Part shown: positions 1 through 10,671 of the stretch, piece after piece
Position numbering within the stretch: the stretch's first letter is position 1
How the letters are laid out: the number at the start of each line of letters is the position of its first letter
DNA from: Stenogyne calaminthoides
Lineage: Eukaryota; Streptophyta; Magnoliopsida; Lamiales; Lamiaceae
NCBI GenBank assembly: GCA_037126765.1
Contig: JBBCBC010000007.1
Span: 28,467,667 to 28,531,666 of the forward strand
Direction: 5' to 3'
DNA: 64,000 nucleotides
The notes under the pieces: generated by a model
What the model was told of the DNA's origin: nothing
Seen by the model: only the letters and a program-made list of their open reading frames with translations
The model's database searches: none
Program-made: the position numbers and the translations under genes

Positions 1-334
1 TTGCAAAACCTGCAACTCCTAGTTGATTGAACCTAATTCAATCGGATGTCCCTTGACTTTCATTTCCCTGCTTGGGCTGGTGAAACAAAGTCAAGTTGAT
101 TTACAACCATCAAGCGGCGACACTTCGTGTCCCTATAAAAGTCCCGTTAGATGTAGATCCGAGAAAAAGACATTGGCCTTAAATACTCATTGAAACGAAA
201 TCTCCGATTTACTTTTAATTTTGATGGAAGACATCGTTCAATTTAATTAAAATCATATTTTAGTGAGGAAAGTTTAAAGGCGGGGTATTAATTGCTTAAT
301 CGAGATACAACATGTTAATATACATCACATTTGA

Positions 335-475
335 GCAATTATTGGGCCCCGCCTACCCAAACATGATTTACACGGACTAACATATATATGAGCGCATTTT
401 ACCCAAACAAGTAATACGGTCCGACAATTATTGGGCGCCGCCTACCCAAACAATTATATTGCGGACTATAAAAGT
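335..475. repeat. Imperfect tandem duplication with a GC-rich core
   Basis: Two diverged units of about 70-80 bp each contain the core ATTATTGGG(C)CCGCCTACCCAAACA, followed by a stretch ending in GCGGACTA or CACGGACTA. A partial inverted piece (GGCGGGGTATTAATT) lies near 280-295. The duplication sits inside the non-coding internal region of family F. It may be a leader repeat of that element; I see no protein-coding role. Confidence 0.5.
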
Positions 476-1511
476 GTTAATTAATTTAAGCGAGTAAACA
501 AGTTAACAATGGATTTTAATAAATCCTTTAAGAAATCGAAATTTAATTCCATTTAAAATTCAATTTTAAGATTATTAAAATGATTAATCCAATTAATCGT
601 TTTGGTCCAACCAATTTTAATTTCAGAATTAAATCGAATAAAATTCCAAAATATAATTTTAATTTATTTGTTTCGGGGGCCTCAGGTGCAATTTTTAAAA
701 TTTGCACGGGAGGGCCTGTTTCAAATTAAATTTGCAAAACTGCCCTCCTACATCATCAGCCTTCCAAATCGAATCCAATTCAAAAATTCCAAACACCCAA
801 ATCAACCAAAATTCCAGAATTTCAATGTCATCACAATTAATCAAATTAATCAACCCAAGAATCTCAAAATAAGAACCAAAACAGAATAGTCCAGATTCAA
901 TGTTCGACGCATCAAGGGAGAAGAAATCGAGCATCAGCGACGCGACGAAACACGACCATCGAGCCGATGCGAGCCGCCGACATCACGCATAGTGTGTGGG
1001 CGGCTCACCATAATGAACGAGGAGGGAAGAAGGGGGTTTGCGGTGCCAAGACTTTGAGCTTAAACCGGTTTCAAACCAGACGTAAAAAGTCAAAGAAGAC
1101 GATCGAGTCGGTAGTGCATCGCCACTGACTCTCTCGAATCTGGTGATGTGTCATTTTGAAACGACGAGACGGGCACACCGGCCAAGCCCCGAGAGCATTC
1201 AAGCGACGAGAATTGAAATCAGAGGGAATCGATGGTGCACCACTATGAATCGAGGCGGAACGAGAACGTCTCCAAGATGGAATTGTGTCGGAGACGAGGA
1301 CGGCATCGTGAATCGGACCGAAGTTATCAAGAGATGCGACGCGAGGCACGGTGCTTAGTAATCGCCTTTCACGACACGTACAGAAAGTTAATCGCCGGGT
1401 CGAGAGCGGGTCGAAATTTGCAAAGGCGGCGATTTAAAACCTCAACAAGGGGGAAAAACCCTAGAAATCTGGGTGAAGAAGATGAAGCCGGGAGGAACAA
1501 ACGAGAACAAA

Positions 1512-1543
1512 GGGGGTGCGGTTTATCTAATAACCGTACCCCC
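1512..1543. other. Strong hairpin close to the primer site
   Basis: GGGGGTGCGGTT at 1512-1523 pairs with AACCGTACCCCC at 1532-1543. That is 12 pairs with one G-T wobble in one orientation and an 8-nt loop. In element orientation (minus) it lies about 55 nt downstream of the primer site, in the leader. The same place in other retroelements often holds folding or packaging structures. Function here is inference only. Confidence 0.45.
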
Positions 1544-1596
1544 CCATCGATTAAAAAAAAATTAAAATCAGTTTTAATGCAATTATAAACAAGAGC

Positions 1597-1614
1597 CTGA
1601 AGCTATGATACCAC
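1597..1614 (-). other. Primer binding site of family F
   Basis: The minus strand reads GTGGTATCATAGCTTCAG directly after the LTR end CCAACA. It matches the common plant primer site TGGTATCAGAGC (initiator methionine tRNA) with one change. It fixes the element's orientation as minus. Confidence 0.65.
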
Positions 1615-3200
1615 TGTTGGAATTTAGAGGCACGTAATACATGCGCAACGGAAATTTAAAGTTCACCAACAACGAACAGTTAATTGCATAATTAAATATG
1701 AGTAAACGTAAACAGAATTCTTACAACAATTCGTACACGGATTCCTCAACTATGGTATCCACGTAACAGTCGTTTTACTAATCTGCACAGATCTGTCTGC
1801 GTTGAATCCCCGAGATGAATTTGCTAGGAAAATTCTAACTTAGAGATTTTATGGAGAAAATATGAACTCACATAATATGAATTCCCAAGAGCACATATAT
1901 ATAGGAGAGACCCAACTTAAATCTTAAGCTAACCTTTATTAGGAAAAATCCCTAATAAAATAAGTCTCTTAGATTTATTTCCCACATATGAATCTCTACG
2001 GATTGAAATTCCACATATGACAAATCTCTACGATTTATTTCCATATATATTAAATCCTACAATAATATTCCAAATATTATTATTGGGAATTATTATTTAA
2101 TTAAATCCAATTTAATTAAACATTAATAATAATTAATTCCAAATTAATCTATTATTAATTACTTCTCCATAAATTAAATATTAAATCTAATTTAACATTT
2201 TATCAACCAACTATAATTAGTAAACAACCATTACTTGTTGTGTGACCCATAGACCCTCATATATCGGCGATTAGTCAAACTAACGGTCTTAATTGAACCC
2301 TAGACAATAAATCAGACATTCTCAATATATGAGGTACGTTGCGAGGAAATGTGCAACTACCTGTAACTGAAATGTAGGCTATTACGATTTCCCCATTTCA
2401 TTTGTGAATACTTGATTAAGTCTTGAAAATGATGAAGTGTCTATTCAAATAACTTAATCAATTTATCTCTAATCACTAATTGATCACTTATGTCACACTT
2501 GGCCACAAAGTCCAAGTTGACGTGCATTGGCCAATGACTTTGATCCAATTGTGATGAGAAGATGAGTATTCTCTATAAATCCACTTTGAGGAATGAATCA
2601 TTTTCTTGACTCAACTACCACGCACATGCACTTCGTGATGAACCCAATCCAAGTCGTATCTACCCATGGAAGGGTGCAAGCGTTGGTCATGGTCAAAGTT
2701 CATCACTCCACACATGTCGTGCATATTGACCTCAAGTCAAAGGAGTATCGCATCGCTCCCACTAACCGAGACACCCATAGACACATATAGTGGAACTACA
2801 TCAAACGGTTTCTCGGATGGGTATACCAATACCCTCTAAGGTATTTGTGCATCCATCATGAGATACCTAGTATCTCGTAGTAAGTGAGATCTTACTACAC
2901 TCTCTAAGAGTATGATGCAGATCGCACACCAATCTCAATTGCATCATCAATATCCCATTCTTGATGATCCTTGATTGGGGCCATTTGAGAATCATGCTTA
3001 AGTCATCTGAGTTCTCACACACTCAATGAGAGCGGTGACTCAAGGGAACACAGATAAGAACAGATGCAAACAATCAAACATAATACTCTAATAAGTTCAA
3101 CGTCATATATATAATATTAAATAAACAATAATATTAAATCAATACTGAATATTATCTGAGCATTATGTCCTTACAATGGATTGTCTCTAGAACACTAACA
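1615..3200 (-). repeat. LTR of family F (5' LTR, minus orientation)
   Basis: The segment begins TGTTGGAATTTAG and ends CTAGAACACTAACA on the + strand, so it has TG...CA ends with short inverted repeats (TGTT/AACA). It is 1,586 bp, AT-rich and non-coding. It abuts the primer site on its left and a LINE reading frame on its right, so the element probably inserted into the LINE. The second LTR and the matching target duplication would lie left of the window. A frame at 2593-2790 has no recognisable content. Confidence 0.6.
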
Positions 3201-5731
3201 TTAACACATTGATGGAGTGTGGGTTGAAGAGGTAGATAAAGTAAAAGAGGAGGTCTATCGGTTTTTTAGGGAGCACTTTTCGAGAACCCAATCTGGTTTT
3301 GTGTCACTATCCAGGTTGATATCAAAGAAGGTGTCTGATGTAGATAATGCTCTACTTATTGAGCCTTTACTTGAGGATGAGGTGCGGGCAGCAGTTTGGA
3401 ATTGTGGTGGCAACAAAAGTCCAGGACCGGATAGGTTTACTTTTAAATTCATTAAGAAGATGTGGTCGATTCTGAAAACCGATATTATGTCAGTCATGGC
3501 TGATTTTCACAAGAATGGGAGGATCGTCAAGGGGGAATCCATCTTTTGTTACTCTTATTCCCAAAAAAATAGATGCCAATGCCCTTTCTGATTATCGTCT
3601 GATCTCTCTAATTGGGTATATGTATAAAATTGTGGCAAAGGTGTTAGCGAACAGAATGGCCAAAATGGTGACTTCAGTAATCTCATAATTTTAATCGGCC
3701 TTTGTGGGGAATAAACTGATTCTGGATAGCATCCTAGTTCTCAATGAAGCCATTTATTATGTGAAAAAGAAGAAGAAGAAGAGCTTCATGTTCAAAGTGG
3801 ATTTTGAGAAGGAATATGATTCAATGCTGTGGGACTTTCTCGACGACATGATGCAGGGGATGAATTTTCATTCGATATGGAGGAAGTGGATTCGGGGTTG
3901 TGTTTCGTCTGCGTTTATATCGGTATTGGTCAATGGGATCACCACGGGTGAATTCCAATTGCATAAAGGAATCAGGCAGGGGGATCCATTATCCCCGTTC
4001 TTATTTCTAATCACGGCTGAAGGACTGAGTTGTTTGATGAGAATAGCTGTAGAGTTGAAGGAGTTTGATGGGATTGAAGTTGGGAAGAACAATATCCTAC
4101 TAAGTCACTTGCAGTTTGTGGATGACACAGTTCTGATGGGCAAAGCATCTTTAAAGAATACCAGGTGTTTGAAAGGCATCCTTCGTATTTTCGAGCTGGC
4201 TTCTGGGTTGAGGGTTAACTTTCACAAAAGCTCTATTCATGGTGTCAGCTTCGATTCTTGGGAAGTGGAGGATTTTGCAGAAGTGTTGAGTTGCAAGATT
4301 GGCAATCTTCCTTTCTCCTATCTTGGCCTTCCTATTGATGCCAATTTTAGGAAAAATGAGGTTTGACAGCCATTAATGGACAGATTTCGGAAGAAGTTAT
4401 CGGGTTGGGAAAGATGGTATCTATCATTTGGAGGACGACTTGTTCTATTAAATTCGGAAGACCGCTTGGGTCAAGTGGGAGTCTGTATGTCAGGGTAAAT
4501 GTAGAGGTGGTCTAAGTGTTAGGGATATCAAGTCTTTCAATGAAGCGTTGCTTTGTGAGTGGTTGTGGCGTTGGGTAGCTGGTGAGCAATCTTTATGGGT
4601 TAGTGTCCTTGAGTCTAAGTATGGGTCGTTTTAGTGGGTATCTGATGTGAGTCTAGTCGAGAAGAAGTGGTCACTTTGGTGGAAAGACTTATATGAGTTG
4701 TGGTGGAGTTGGGTGGGGAGTCTATTTAGGGATAGATTAAGTTTGTCATTAGGATATGGTCGTAGTGTCAAGTTCTGGGAAGATCCGTGGATTGAGGGGT
4801 GTACGGTCGGTTGTCGGTAAGGTGTCCATTGTTGTTTAATCTGTCTCTTCAGAGGGGTGTGTCAGTGGGTAGTTTGTGGGATGATGTCAGTAAGTCTTGG
4901 GTGTTTGAGTGAGTCAGATATTTTACTACTAATGAGTTTATGGAATACTTGGATCTTTGGCAGTGTATTTATCGGTACAGGATTCGAAGGAACGTGAAGG
5001 ACTCGTGGCGTTGGCAAGCATCGACTAAAGGATGGTTCTTGACCAAAGTGATGTACGATGTTGTTGTTGAGGATGCTCTTCGCGATCAGGTGGACCCTTT
5101 CCCTTTGTCGAAATTGTGGTGGAAAGCAGCTCCGGCTAAAGTGGCTGCTTTTTCTTGGAAGGGCATTCGTGAAGGCGGCTACAAAGGATAATCTTCTCAA
5201 ACGTGGCATTTTCATTTGAAGGTGGAACCGGTGAGTGTTTGTTGTGTCGTGGCCCTACCAAAACTTCGAACCATCTTCTTTTCACTTGCCCAGTGGCCCT
5301 TCTCGCTTGGAAAGCGGTGATCATATGGCTCGATAAGTCTATGGTATATTCATCTTCGGCTCGTGATCATTTTATGGAATTTGTGGAGTCTGAAAGAGGT
5401 AATGTTAAGAAGAAAGTGTTCGATTTAATCTGGCAAGCTACCATTTGGAAAATCTGGAAAGTCCGTAATGAGTTCATTTTCAAGGCTAGCTCATACACCT
5501 TGGATGAGCTCATTGATGGAATAAAATATTGCTCGTGGAAATGGATTCGTGCTCACTACCCTTTATCTTCGTGGGTCAGATTACATATGTGGGAGAACCA
5601 CCCCTTGGATTGTATTCTCTAAAATTGTAAGTGGGTTCGTGTATGCTGTGTGAACTTGTAATGGTTGGGTTTGAGTACCCCTTGTGCTCGTTTCTATAAA
5701 TTTCATCTTTATCTTTCAAAAAAAAAAAAAA
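3201..5731 (+). mobile_element. L1-like LINE, 3' part, ending in a poly(A) tail
   Basis: The region holds the reverse transcriptase and C-terminal zf-RVT part of a plant L1-type LINE, a short 3' untranslated region (about 5623-5717) and a 14-A tail at 5718-5731. The 5' portion (ORF1, endonuclease, start of the RT region) is absent. The left boundary is exactly the end of the family F LTR, which suggests the LTR element inserted into the LINE and the missing part lies beyond the left edge. No target duplication can be checked for that reason. Confidence 0.85.
3217..5622 (+). pseudogene. LINE reverse transcriptase / zf-RVT polyprotein, broken
   Basis: The reading frame starts inside the RT domain: a segment with NKSPGPD at about 3410-3435 is the usual plant non-LTR RT motif. 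A frame change near 3540 leads to IPKK and then a stop-containing stretch. The next frame (3704-4366) carries the palm, with GIRQGDPLSPFLF at about 3970-4010 and the catalytic box FVDD at 4115-4126 (usually FADD or YADD). A further break near 4367-4460 includes a deletion. The C-terminal zf-RVT domain follows in two frames: CLLC at about 5236-5247 and HLLFTCP near 5272, ending at 5622. There are at least four lesions, so it cannot make active RT. The protein would have copied its own RNA by target-primed reverse transcription. Confidence 0.85.
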
Positions 5732-6086
5732 TCCGTAAACTTCATTACAAAAAATTAAACTCAATCAGATTTTAAGGATCAACAAATGCAACATATTGTT
5801 AATTCTTTTTGGGTTATATTTTCATTAGCTTCCCCACTTATTCTTCCACTACAATCTTAATTTTACTCATTAAATTTGAAGAATCGCTATGAACAAAAAA
5901 AAGTAGAAATTCATTCACAACTAATTGAACACTCAAATTATTTACGGGTTAATTAGGAATGCTTACAAGCTTTAGAAACCCATTACAACTAGCCCAATGC
6001 ACTGTCCATCACTATCTATAAACTACAAACTTTCACTTAAACTACCAATGATACCCTTCATTTAATTTTATAATTACATTTAACAT
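5732..6086. other. AT-rich intergenic DNA, nothing recognised
   Basis: No open frame of note, no RNA gene and no repeat boundary is visible between the LINE poly(A) tail and the target duplication of the MITE that follows. Confidence 0.5.
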
Positions 6087-6095
6087 TAATAATAA

Positions 6096-6340
6096 GACAA
6101 AGTCTAGTATGAAAATTTTCGTACATGAATTTTTTTTAATTTACAACCAAATTCTGTAATTAGTGAAGATAAGACAAAATTGAGTGGTTCATGGTTCACT
6201 CGGCCTAAATGGTTCATGATTCACCCGATTCGAATAGGTCATAATTTAGAGTTCATTATTTAGTGTTTAGGGTGTAGATGGTTGATTTAGGACAATTTTA
6301 TAGAATTTCACACATGAAAATTTTCACACTAGACATACTC
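6096..6340. mobile_element. Mutator-type MITE, 245 bp, with 9-bp target duplication
   Basis: The ends are inverted repeats: GACAAAGTCTAGTATGAAAA on the left matches the reverse complement of the right end, GAGTATGTCTAGTGTGAAAA, and the similarity runs about 32 bp. The flanks 6087-6095 and 6341-6349 are both TAATAATAA. A 9-bp duplication is the hallmark of Mutator-like transposition. The duplication is a simple-sequence word, so chance is not fully excluded. There is no coding capacity. The same terminal repeat bounds the larger element at 9962-21758, so both probably used the same transposase. Confidence 0.75.
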
Positions 6341-6349
6341 TAATAATAA

Positions 6350-6950
6350 TAAACACCACCCGTTCAACTCCTATTTTCATTATATCTAAATATCTGTAGT
6401 CAATTTCTCACCCACCCACTCTCACTCTCTCTCTCTCTAAAAAACCCACACGGGGTTCTGGCGACGTGAGATTCTAGCAACAGAGGATTCGGGGCTCTGC
6501 TCCTAATGGGGGGTTGCTGGATGAGACGGTTATGTGAAATATTCATTTTGAACGGTAGATCTATGTTTTTTATTTTTGAATTTTAAATCTGACTGGTAGG
6601 TTTATTTTACAGGCTGGATCTTTGAGCTCTTTGTGATGTTGGCTTTGGCGATGGCTCCGTGGAGGCGGCGTCCGGTTGAAGAAACTGAAAAATGGAGGAA
6701 AACAACGGGTGGCGTGACATCGGAGAGAGAGAACAAAGGCCAGAGTTGGTCAGGTGGATCTGGTGGATCTGGTGAAAATACCAAAGTAGAGAGGTTTTGT
6801 CTTTTTCTTTCTTCTTCTTCTTCTTATTTTCTTCAACTTTTTAAGTTTTTAGATAGAGAAAGTGTGAGTGAGAAGCGGAGAGAGAATGAGAGCAAATTGA
6901 TAATTTTTTTTTCTATGTGGAAGATTTAATAATTAATTAGGGTGGATAAT
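6350..6950. other. Intergenic DNA with a CT microsatellite and a doubtful 98-codon frame
   Basis: A (CT)n run at about 6418-6440 is followed by moderately GC-rich DNA with an open frame at 6633-6929 on the + strand. The frame has a Gly/Ser-rich patch (SGGSGGSG) from repeated GGTGGATCT and a low-complexity C-terminus. I recognise no family. It could be a decayed gene start or mere open sequence; I do not call it a gene. Confidence 0.3.
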
Positions 6951-7183
6951 TGAAATAGAAATTAAAAAAATAGAGGAAAAAAAATAATGTGCATTTTATT
7001 GTTCTAGTGTACATTTTATGCATTTAATGTGAGAATTGTTCAAGTGTACATTTTATGCATTTTTGATAAATTTAAAATTCTAAAAAATTTCGGGAATTGA
7101 AATAGAAATTAAAAAAATAGAGAAAAAAAAATAATGTGCATTTTATTGTTCTAGTGTACATTTTATGCATTTAATGTGAGAAT
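6951..7183. repeat. Direct repeat, two copies of about 87 bp, 146 bp apart
   Basis: Copies at 6951-7036 and 7097-7183 are almost identical over TTGAAATAGAAATTAAAAAA through GCATTTAATGTGAGAAT. A third partial echo (GTGTACATTTTATGCATTTT) lies between them at about 7044-7064. It is AT-rich and non-coding. It looks like a local segmental duplication; no element ends are visible. Confidence 0.7.
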
Positions 7184-7491
7184 ATATAGTATGAATTTTT
7201 AAAACTAATATAATAGCATTTTTTTTAATTTAAAATTGAAAAAAAAAATTTGGATTGAAATAAAAACTAAAAATGGAGGAAAAAAAATAATGCAAAGTGA
7301 AAATATTTAAAGTATCAAATAATAAAAAATTAAAATGAAACTCTAAAATATCAAATAATAAAAATTAGAAAGAACAAATAATATGTAAATATATACATAA
7401 AAAGGTAAAAGGAAAAATAAAATAAAGAAAAATTGACGAGTGGGGCTCATGCGATAATGACTGAAAAAAATAATGATGATTGAACATTTAA

Positions 7492-7923
7492 GGGGGTGTT
7501 TGGTGCACGAGATTGAATTGATTAGGTGTGATAGAATTGAGTGGGATTGAGTAATATTTGATTGATTTGACTGGATTTGTTGAATCAAGATATGCGTTTG
7601 GATTGTAGGATTAGATTGAGAGATTAGATGTGATACCTATTGAAATGTCATAAACACCCTTATATTGAATTGAAACAACCACACTTCATTATTGTGAATC
7701 TATTCAAACAATAGAAGGACAATTTGTAATATTGCATGGGATATGCTCTATCCCACCTTTCACATGAGATTGACATATCCCTCCATGGAGGAATTTTACA
7801 CATTTTCTACCCGGGCTTGAAGTATATCATGGGCCCTCATCCCACAAATCAAACGATAGATTAGTTGGGATTAAAATCCTAATCACGGCCTATCCCGATC
7901 AATCCCGTGAACCAAACGGGGCC
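7492..7923. mobile_element. Tourist-like MITE (PIF/Harbinger), 432 bp
   Basis: The left end GGGGGTGTTTGGTGCACGAGA matches the reverse complement of the right end, GGCCCCGTTTGGTTCACGGGA. Both flanks are TAA (7489-7491 and 7924-7926), the 3-bp target typical of PIF/Harbinger. The interior contains GATTGAGTGGGATTGAG-type direct and inverted pieces and no transposase. It is a non-autonomous element. Confidence 0.75.
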
Positions 7924-8599
7924 TAAGGGTATTGATGATAATACCTTCAATTAATAAGGGTAATAGTTGTATATTTTGTAGCTAGTAGTGGGATTTTTTT
8001 TTTAAACTGTACACATTATAGCTAATAGCAAAGTCAAAATCAAAGTTGTAGCCAAATGTTCTCAGCCCCAAAAGTCGAAGTGAATTAATGAAGTAAAAGA
8101 ACTAAGAAGGGATCAAACGGGAACAAGCTTTAAGTTTTTGGTTTTGTATATCAAGGGAATTAAACGCGCGAGAATCAAAATACATAGGAATTTCAATGAA
8201 CAAATTGCGACAAGTATTAGCTAAAATATAAAATTATAATATTTTAAGTGATACTCATGTACGTTGCATGATTAAAGGTAGAAATTCAAATCTAAAAAAC
8301 ATGGTAATTAACTTTGCATCTCTGATCTCACGGTGTGAACTATTATATATGCAAATATAACCAGACAAGGTATTAAATAAAATTTTCATTGATATTATAT
8401 ACTGATAAACAATGTGTGTCTCGAAAGTAATATTAGCAATAACTTTTTCATTGATATTATTCAAAGATCAACAATATATATAATAGGGTAATTCTTCAAC
8501 AATACATTTTATCTGCATAAATTATCATGTGTGAAATAGGAAGGGAAGAAGTATCCAGGTAATACAACCAAACCCATAACAAACAATTCCACTAGCGCA

Positions 8600-8626
8600 T
8601 GTGTGTGTACATATATATATATATAT
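8600..8626. repeat. GT/AT dinucleotide microsatellite
   Basis: A short (TG)n run passes into (AT)8. The rest of 7924-8796 is AT-rich intergenic DNA in which I see no other feature. Confidence 0.8.
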
Positions 8627-8796
8627 GAGAGAATAGGCGCACATGCATTAAATATTGGTAGATACCGTATGGCTCAAATTATTAAATAAGAATACTTTTA
8701 ATTTAGTCAAAAAGGTATAGTTCTCTTAATTAGCTTTTATAGATTTTCCTGGACATTTCTGCTTTCTAAATTAACAAACTATTTGTAGTGTATGTC

Positions 8797-8806
8797 CTAT
8801 AAAATA
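8797..8806 (+). promoter_or_regulatory. TATA box of the RING-H2 gene
   Basis: CTATAAAATA lies 74 bp upstream of the start codon at 8880. That leaves room for a transcription start near 8830 and a 5' leader of about 50 nt, ordinary for a plant gene. Confidence 0.6.
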
Positions 8807-8879
8807 AGCGAGGCTCAAGGCGTATGTCAGTGATCAATTACTTCTTACTATACTACACATATAGTATTCAAGTTCAACC

Positions 8880-9167
8880 ATGGTTTCTAATATTGATGAA
8901 ATGTTCGACCTCGACTTTGCACTGAGTATGTCCCTTGAATTTGATAATGATTTAGCAGGATCCGCCGCCAAGCTCGAGTTGCCGACCGTAGAGGTTTCCG
9001 GCGTCGGCGGAAGGTTGTGCACAGTTTGTATGGACGGATTCCGATCAGGCGGCGATGCGGCGGCTAAGCAGCTACCTTGCTCCCATGTTTTCCATGGAAA
9101 TTGCATTTCTCAGTGGCTCTCTATGCATAACTCCTGCCCCTTGTGCCGTCGAATAATAATTAATTAA
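8880..9167 (+). CDS. Small RING-H2 finger protein, probable E3 ubiquitin ligase
   Basis: This is a single-exon protein of 95 residues. Residues 1-45 are acidic and unstructured (FDLDFALSMSLEFDND). Residues 47-90 form a RING-H2 finger with the C3H2C3 ligand order CTVC...LPCSHVFHGNC...SCPLC. The conserved Trp of the E2-binding surface is present (ISQWL), as is the Pro before the last Cys (CPLC). Such proteins bind an E2 and pass ubiquitin to a substrate; many short plant members act in stress or hormone responses. No transmembrane segment or signal peptide is seen, so it is probably cytosolic or nuclear. All eight zinc ligands are intact and a TATA box sits at a proper distance. The start at 8880 (context CAACCATGG) is good. 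It is the only convincing host gene in the window. Substrate and role are unknown. Confidence 0.8.
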   Translation: MVSNIDEMFDLDFALSMSLEFDNDLAGSAAKLELPTVEVSGVGGRLCTVCMDGFRSGGDAAAKQLPCSHVFHGNCISQWLSMHNSCPLCRRIIIN

Positions 9168-9952
9168 TGACAAAAATTTGTATTAGACGATCTCATACTT
9201 GAGACGGGGTGCAAATCAACACAAATCAATATTCATCCCTTTTAAAATGTTAAAACGTCATATTCACAAATTATGCTCCATTTTTTGCAAGTATGTCTTT
9301 TAATTAATTAAATCATTAATATTTTTACAATGTACGTGATTATTCTTATTCATATGTAATGTTTGCATTTCTAGCTATCAATGCAAGTCAATCAGTTAAA
9401 GAATTCAATTCGTGTTAATTTCCTCTTTCTTTCTTTTCTTTTGTGACAACTATATTTTTTTCTGATTTTTCAGTAACTTTGATATAATTAAACTAATTAG
9501 TGATTTATCATTCTAGAGCCCCTCTCTCATTGTGAAAAGTATAGAAGTTATTTTTTCGTCAGATCTGTTCATCCATCGGTATTAGTGAGGTTCCCATATC
9601 GCGCTAAGAATAGATCGTCCATTAATTTTTGTAAGTTTTAGAATGTCATTTTATTTTTGTAGGTTCTAGATTTGAGTTGTCTGTGCAATCCCTGTAATAA
9701 TTATATTACTCTATTGTCGTCCACTGCCTTTTCTTATCGTGCGTCCCCTGATTACGCGATTTGTCTTATTCGTAGAAAAATCAATACATCCTTTTGCTAG
9801 GGCACTTGGGTTAATCATAAATTCTTATTATTGGGTCGAGCCTCCAATTATATATTCTCGATATTTATTACTCTTGCATTTAAGTTCTAAGAGTTATTTT
9901 TTTTTAAAGAAAAAAAAACTAATTTATGGTTTAGGAAACAATAGTTTACAGA
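9168..9952. other. Intergenic DNA downstream of the RING-H2 gene
   Basis: AT-rich DNA without a recognisable gene or repeat. The first 150-250 bp probably include the 3' untranslated region of the RING-H2 transcript. A 72-codon frame at 9739-9957 has no recognisable content. Confidence 0.4.
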
Positions 9953-10569
9953 ATTAAAAATGACAAAGTCTTGTATAAAATTTTCATACCCGAAAAAACT
10001 CAATTTTAACTTGGCCGTGTGAATTCGGATCCGGATACTTTGATGACACTTGTAGTGGATCCCTTCTCTCTCTTTCTTCTCCTTGCTTTTGTCTTCTCTA
10101 TTTTTTTGTTTCTTCTTCCCGTTTCTCTCCCCTCTCTTATTCCCTTTCTTTCTCCCAAAACTTTTCTATCTTCTCATAGAAAAATCGTCAAATCCCATGA
10201 AATTGTGTTAACTTTCTCATATTATAGTTGATTTTTCGCGATCTTTATTCTTCTATGAAGTGCAATTTTCTACTTCTTCGATATTTGTGGGTTTTTCTCT
10301 TTTCCCTACGGTGTTTTCAATTATTTTTTCGGATATTATCGACGATCTTTGTGTTTCAGGTATTATTTCCATCGCTTTTATGTTTTCAAGTATCATTAGC
10401 ATCGATCTTAGTGATTTTATAATCTCTTCTTTAGTATTACTGTTAAGGCTTAAATCTAGTTTGCTATATTTAGTTTGATTCTACGACGAATCATTGAGTG
10501 TAATTATCTTGTGGTGTTTTGTGTTGTATTGATATTTTGTTTTTCTATCTTTCTAGGGTTTCTTTTAAC

Positions 10570-10671
10570 ATGATTAAAAGGAATCGATCTGGTGGAAAAT
10601 TTAGTAGTGGATCTGATAAGCGGCCAAAGAAGGTGAAGGATGATATTGTTGTTGATGATTTATTAAGGTAA
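10570..10671 (+). CDS. First exon of a small gene inside the Mutator-like element
   Basis: ATG at 10570 opens a 33-codon frame rich in Lys/Arg and Gly/Ser (GGKFSSGSDKRPKKVK), a likely nuclear localisation patch, followed by an acidic end. It either stops with TAA at 10669-10671 or is spliced at the donor AG|GTAATT (10667/10668). Upstream lies a long CT-rich leader (10060-10220) and possible 5' untranslated intron sequence (after about 10355). The exon at 20910-20994 may be its 3' part, now 10 kb away because of the gypsy insertion. I do not recognise the family. Confidence 0.35.
   Translation: MIKRNRSGGKFSSGSDKRPKKVKDDIVVDDLLR

Larger units (their letters stand above)
1..1614 (-). mobile_element. 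Internal leader of a minus-strand LTR element (family F), no coding capacity seen
   Basis: This stretch lies on the internal side of the primer site next to the LTR at 1615-3200. It therefore reads as the first 1.6 kb of the internal region of a minus-strand LTR retrotransposon that continues past the left edge. No open frame on either strand resembles Gag or Pol; the longest frames (about 118 codons) have arbitrary composition. Absence of gag this close to the primer site suggests a large non-autonomous (LARD-like) element or heavy decay. This is inference from layout, not from protein similarity. Confidence 0.5.

Noticed and set aside
1232..1588. 118-codon + strand frame
   Set aside because: Arginine-rich arbitrary composition, overlapping frames of similar length on both strands, no motif; it lies in the non-coding leader of an LTR element.
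6633..6929. 98-codon frame with a Gly/Ser patch
   Set aside because: The Gly/Ser patch comes from a short DNA duplication and the rest is low complexity; a minus-strand frame overlaps it. No promoter or homologue recognised.
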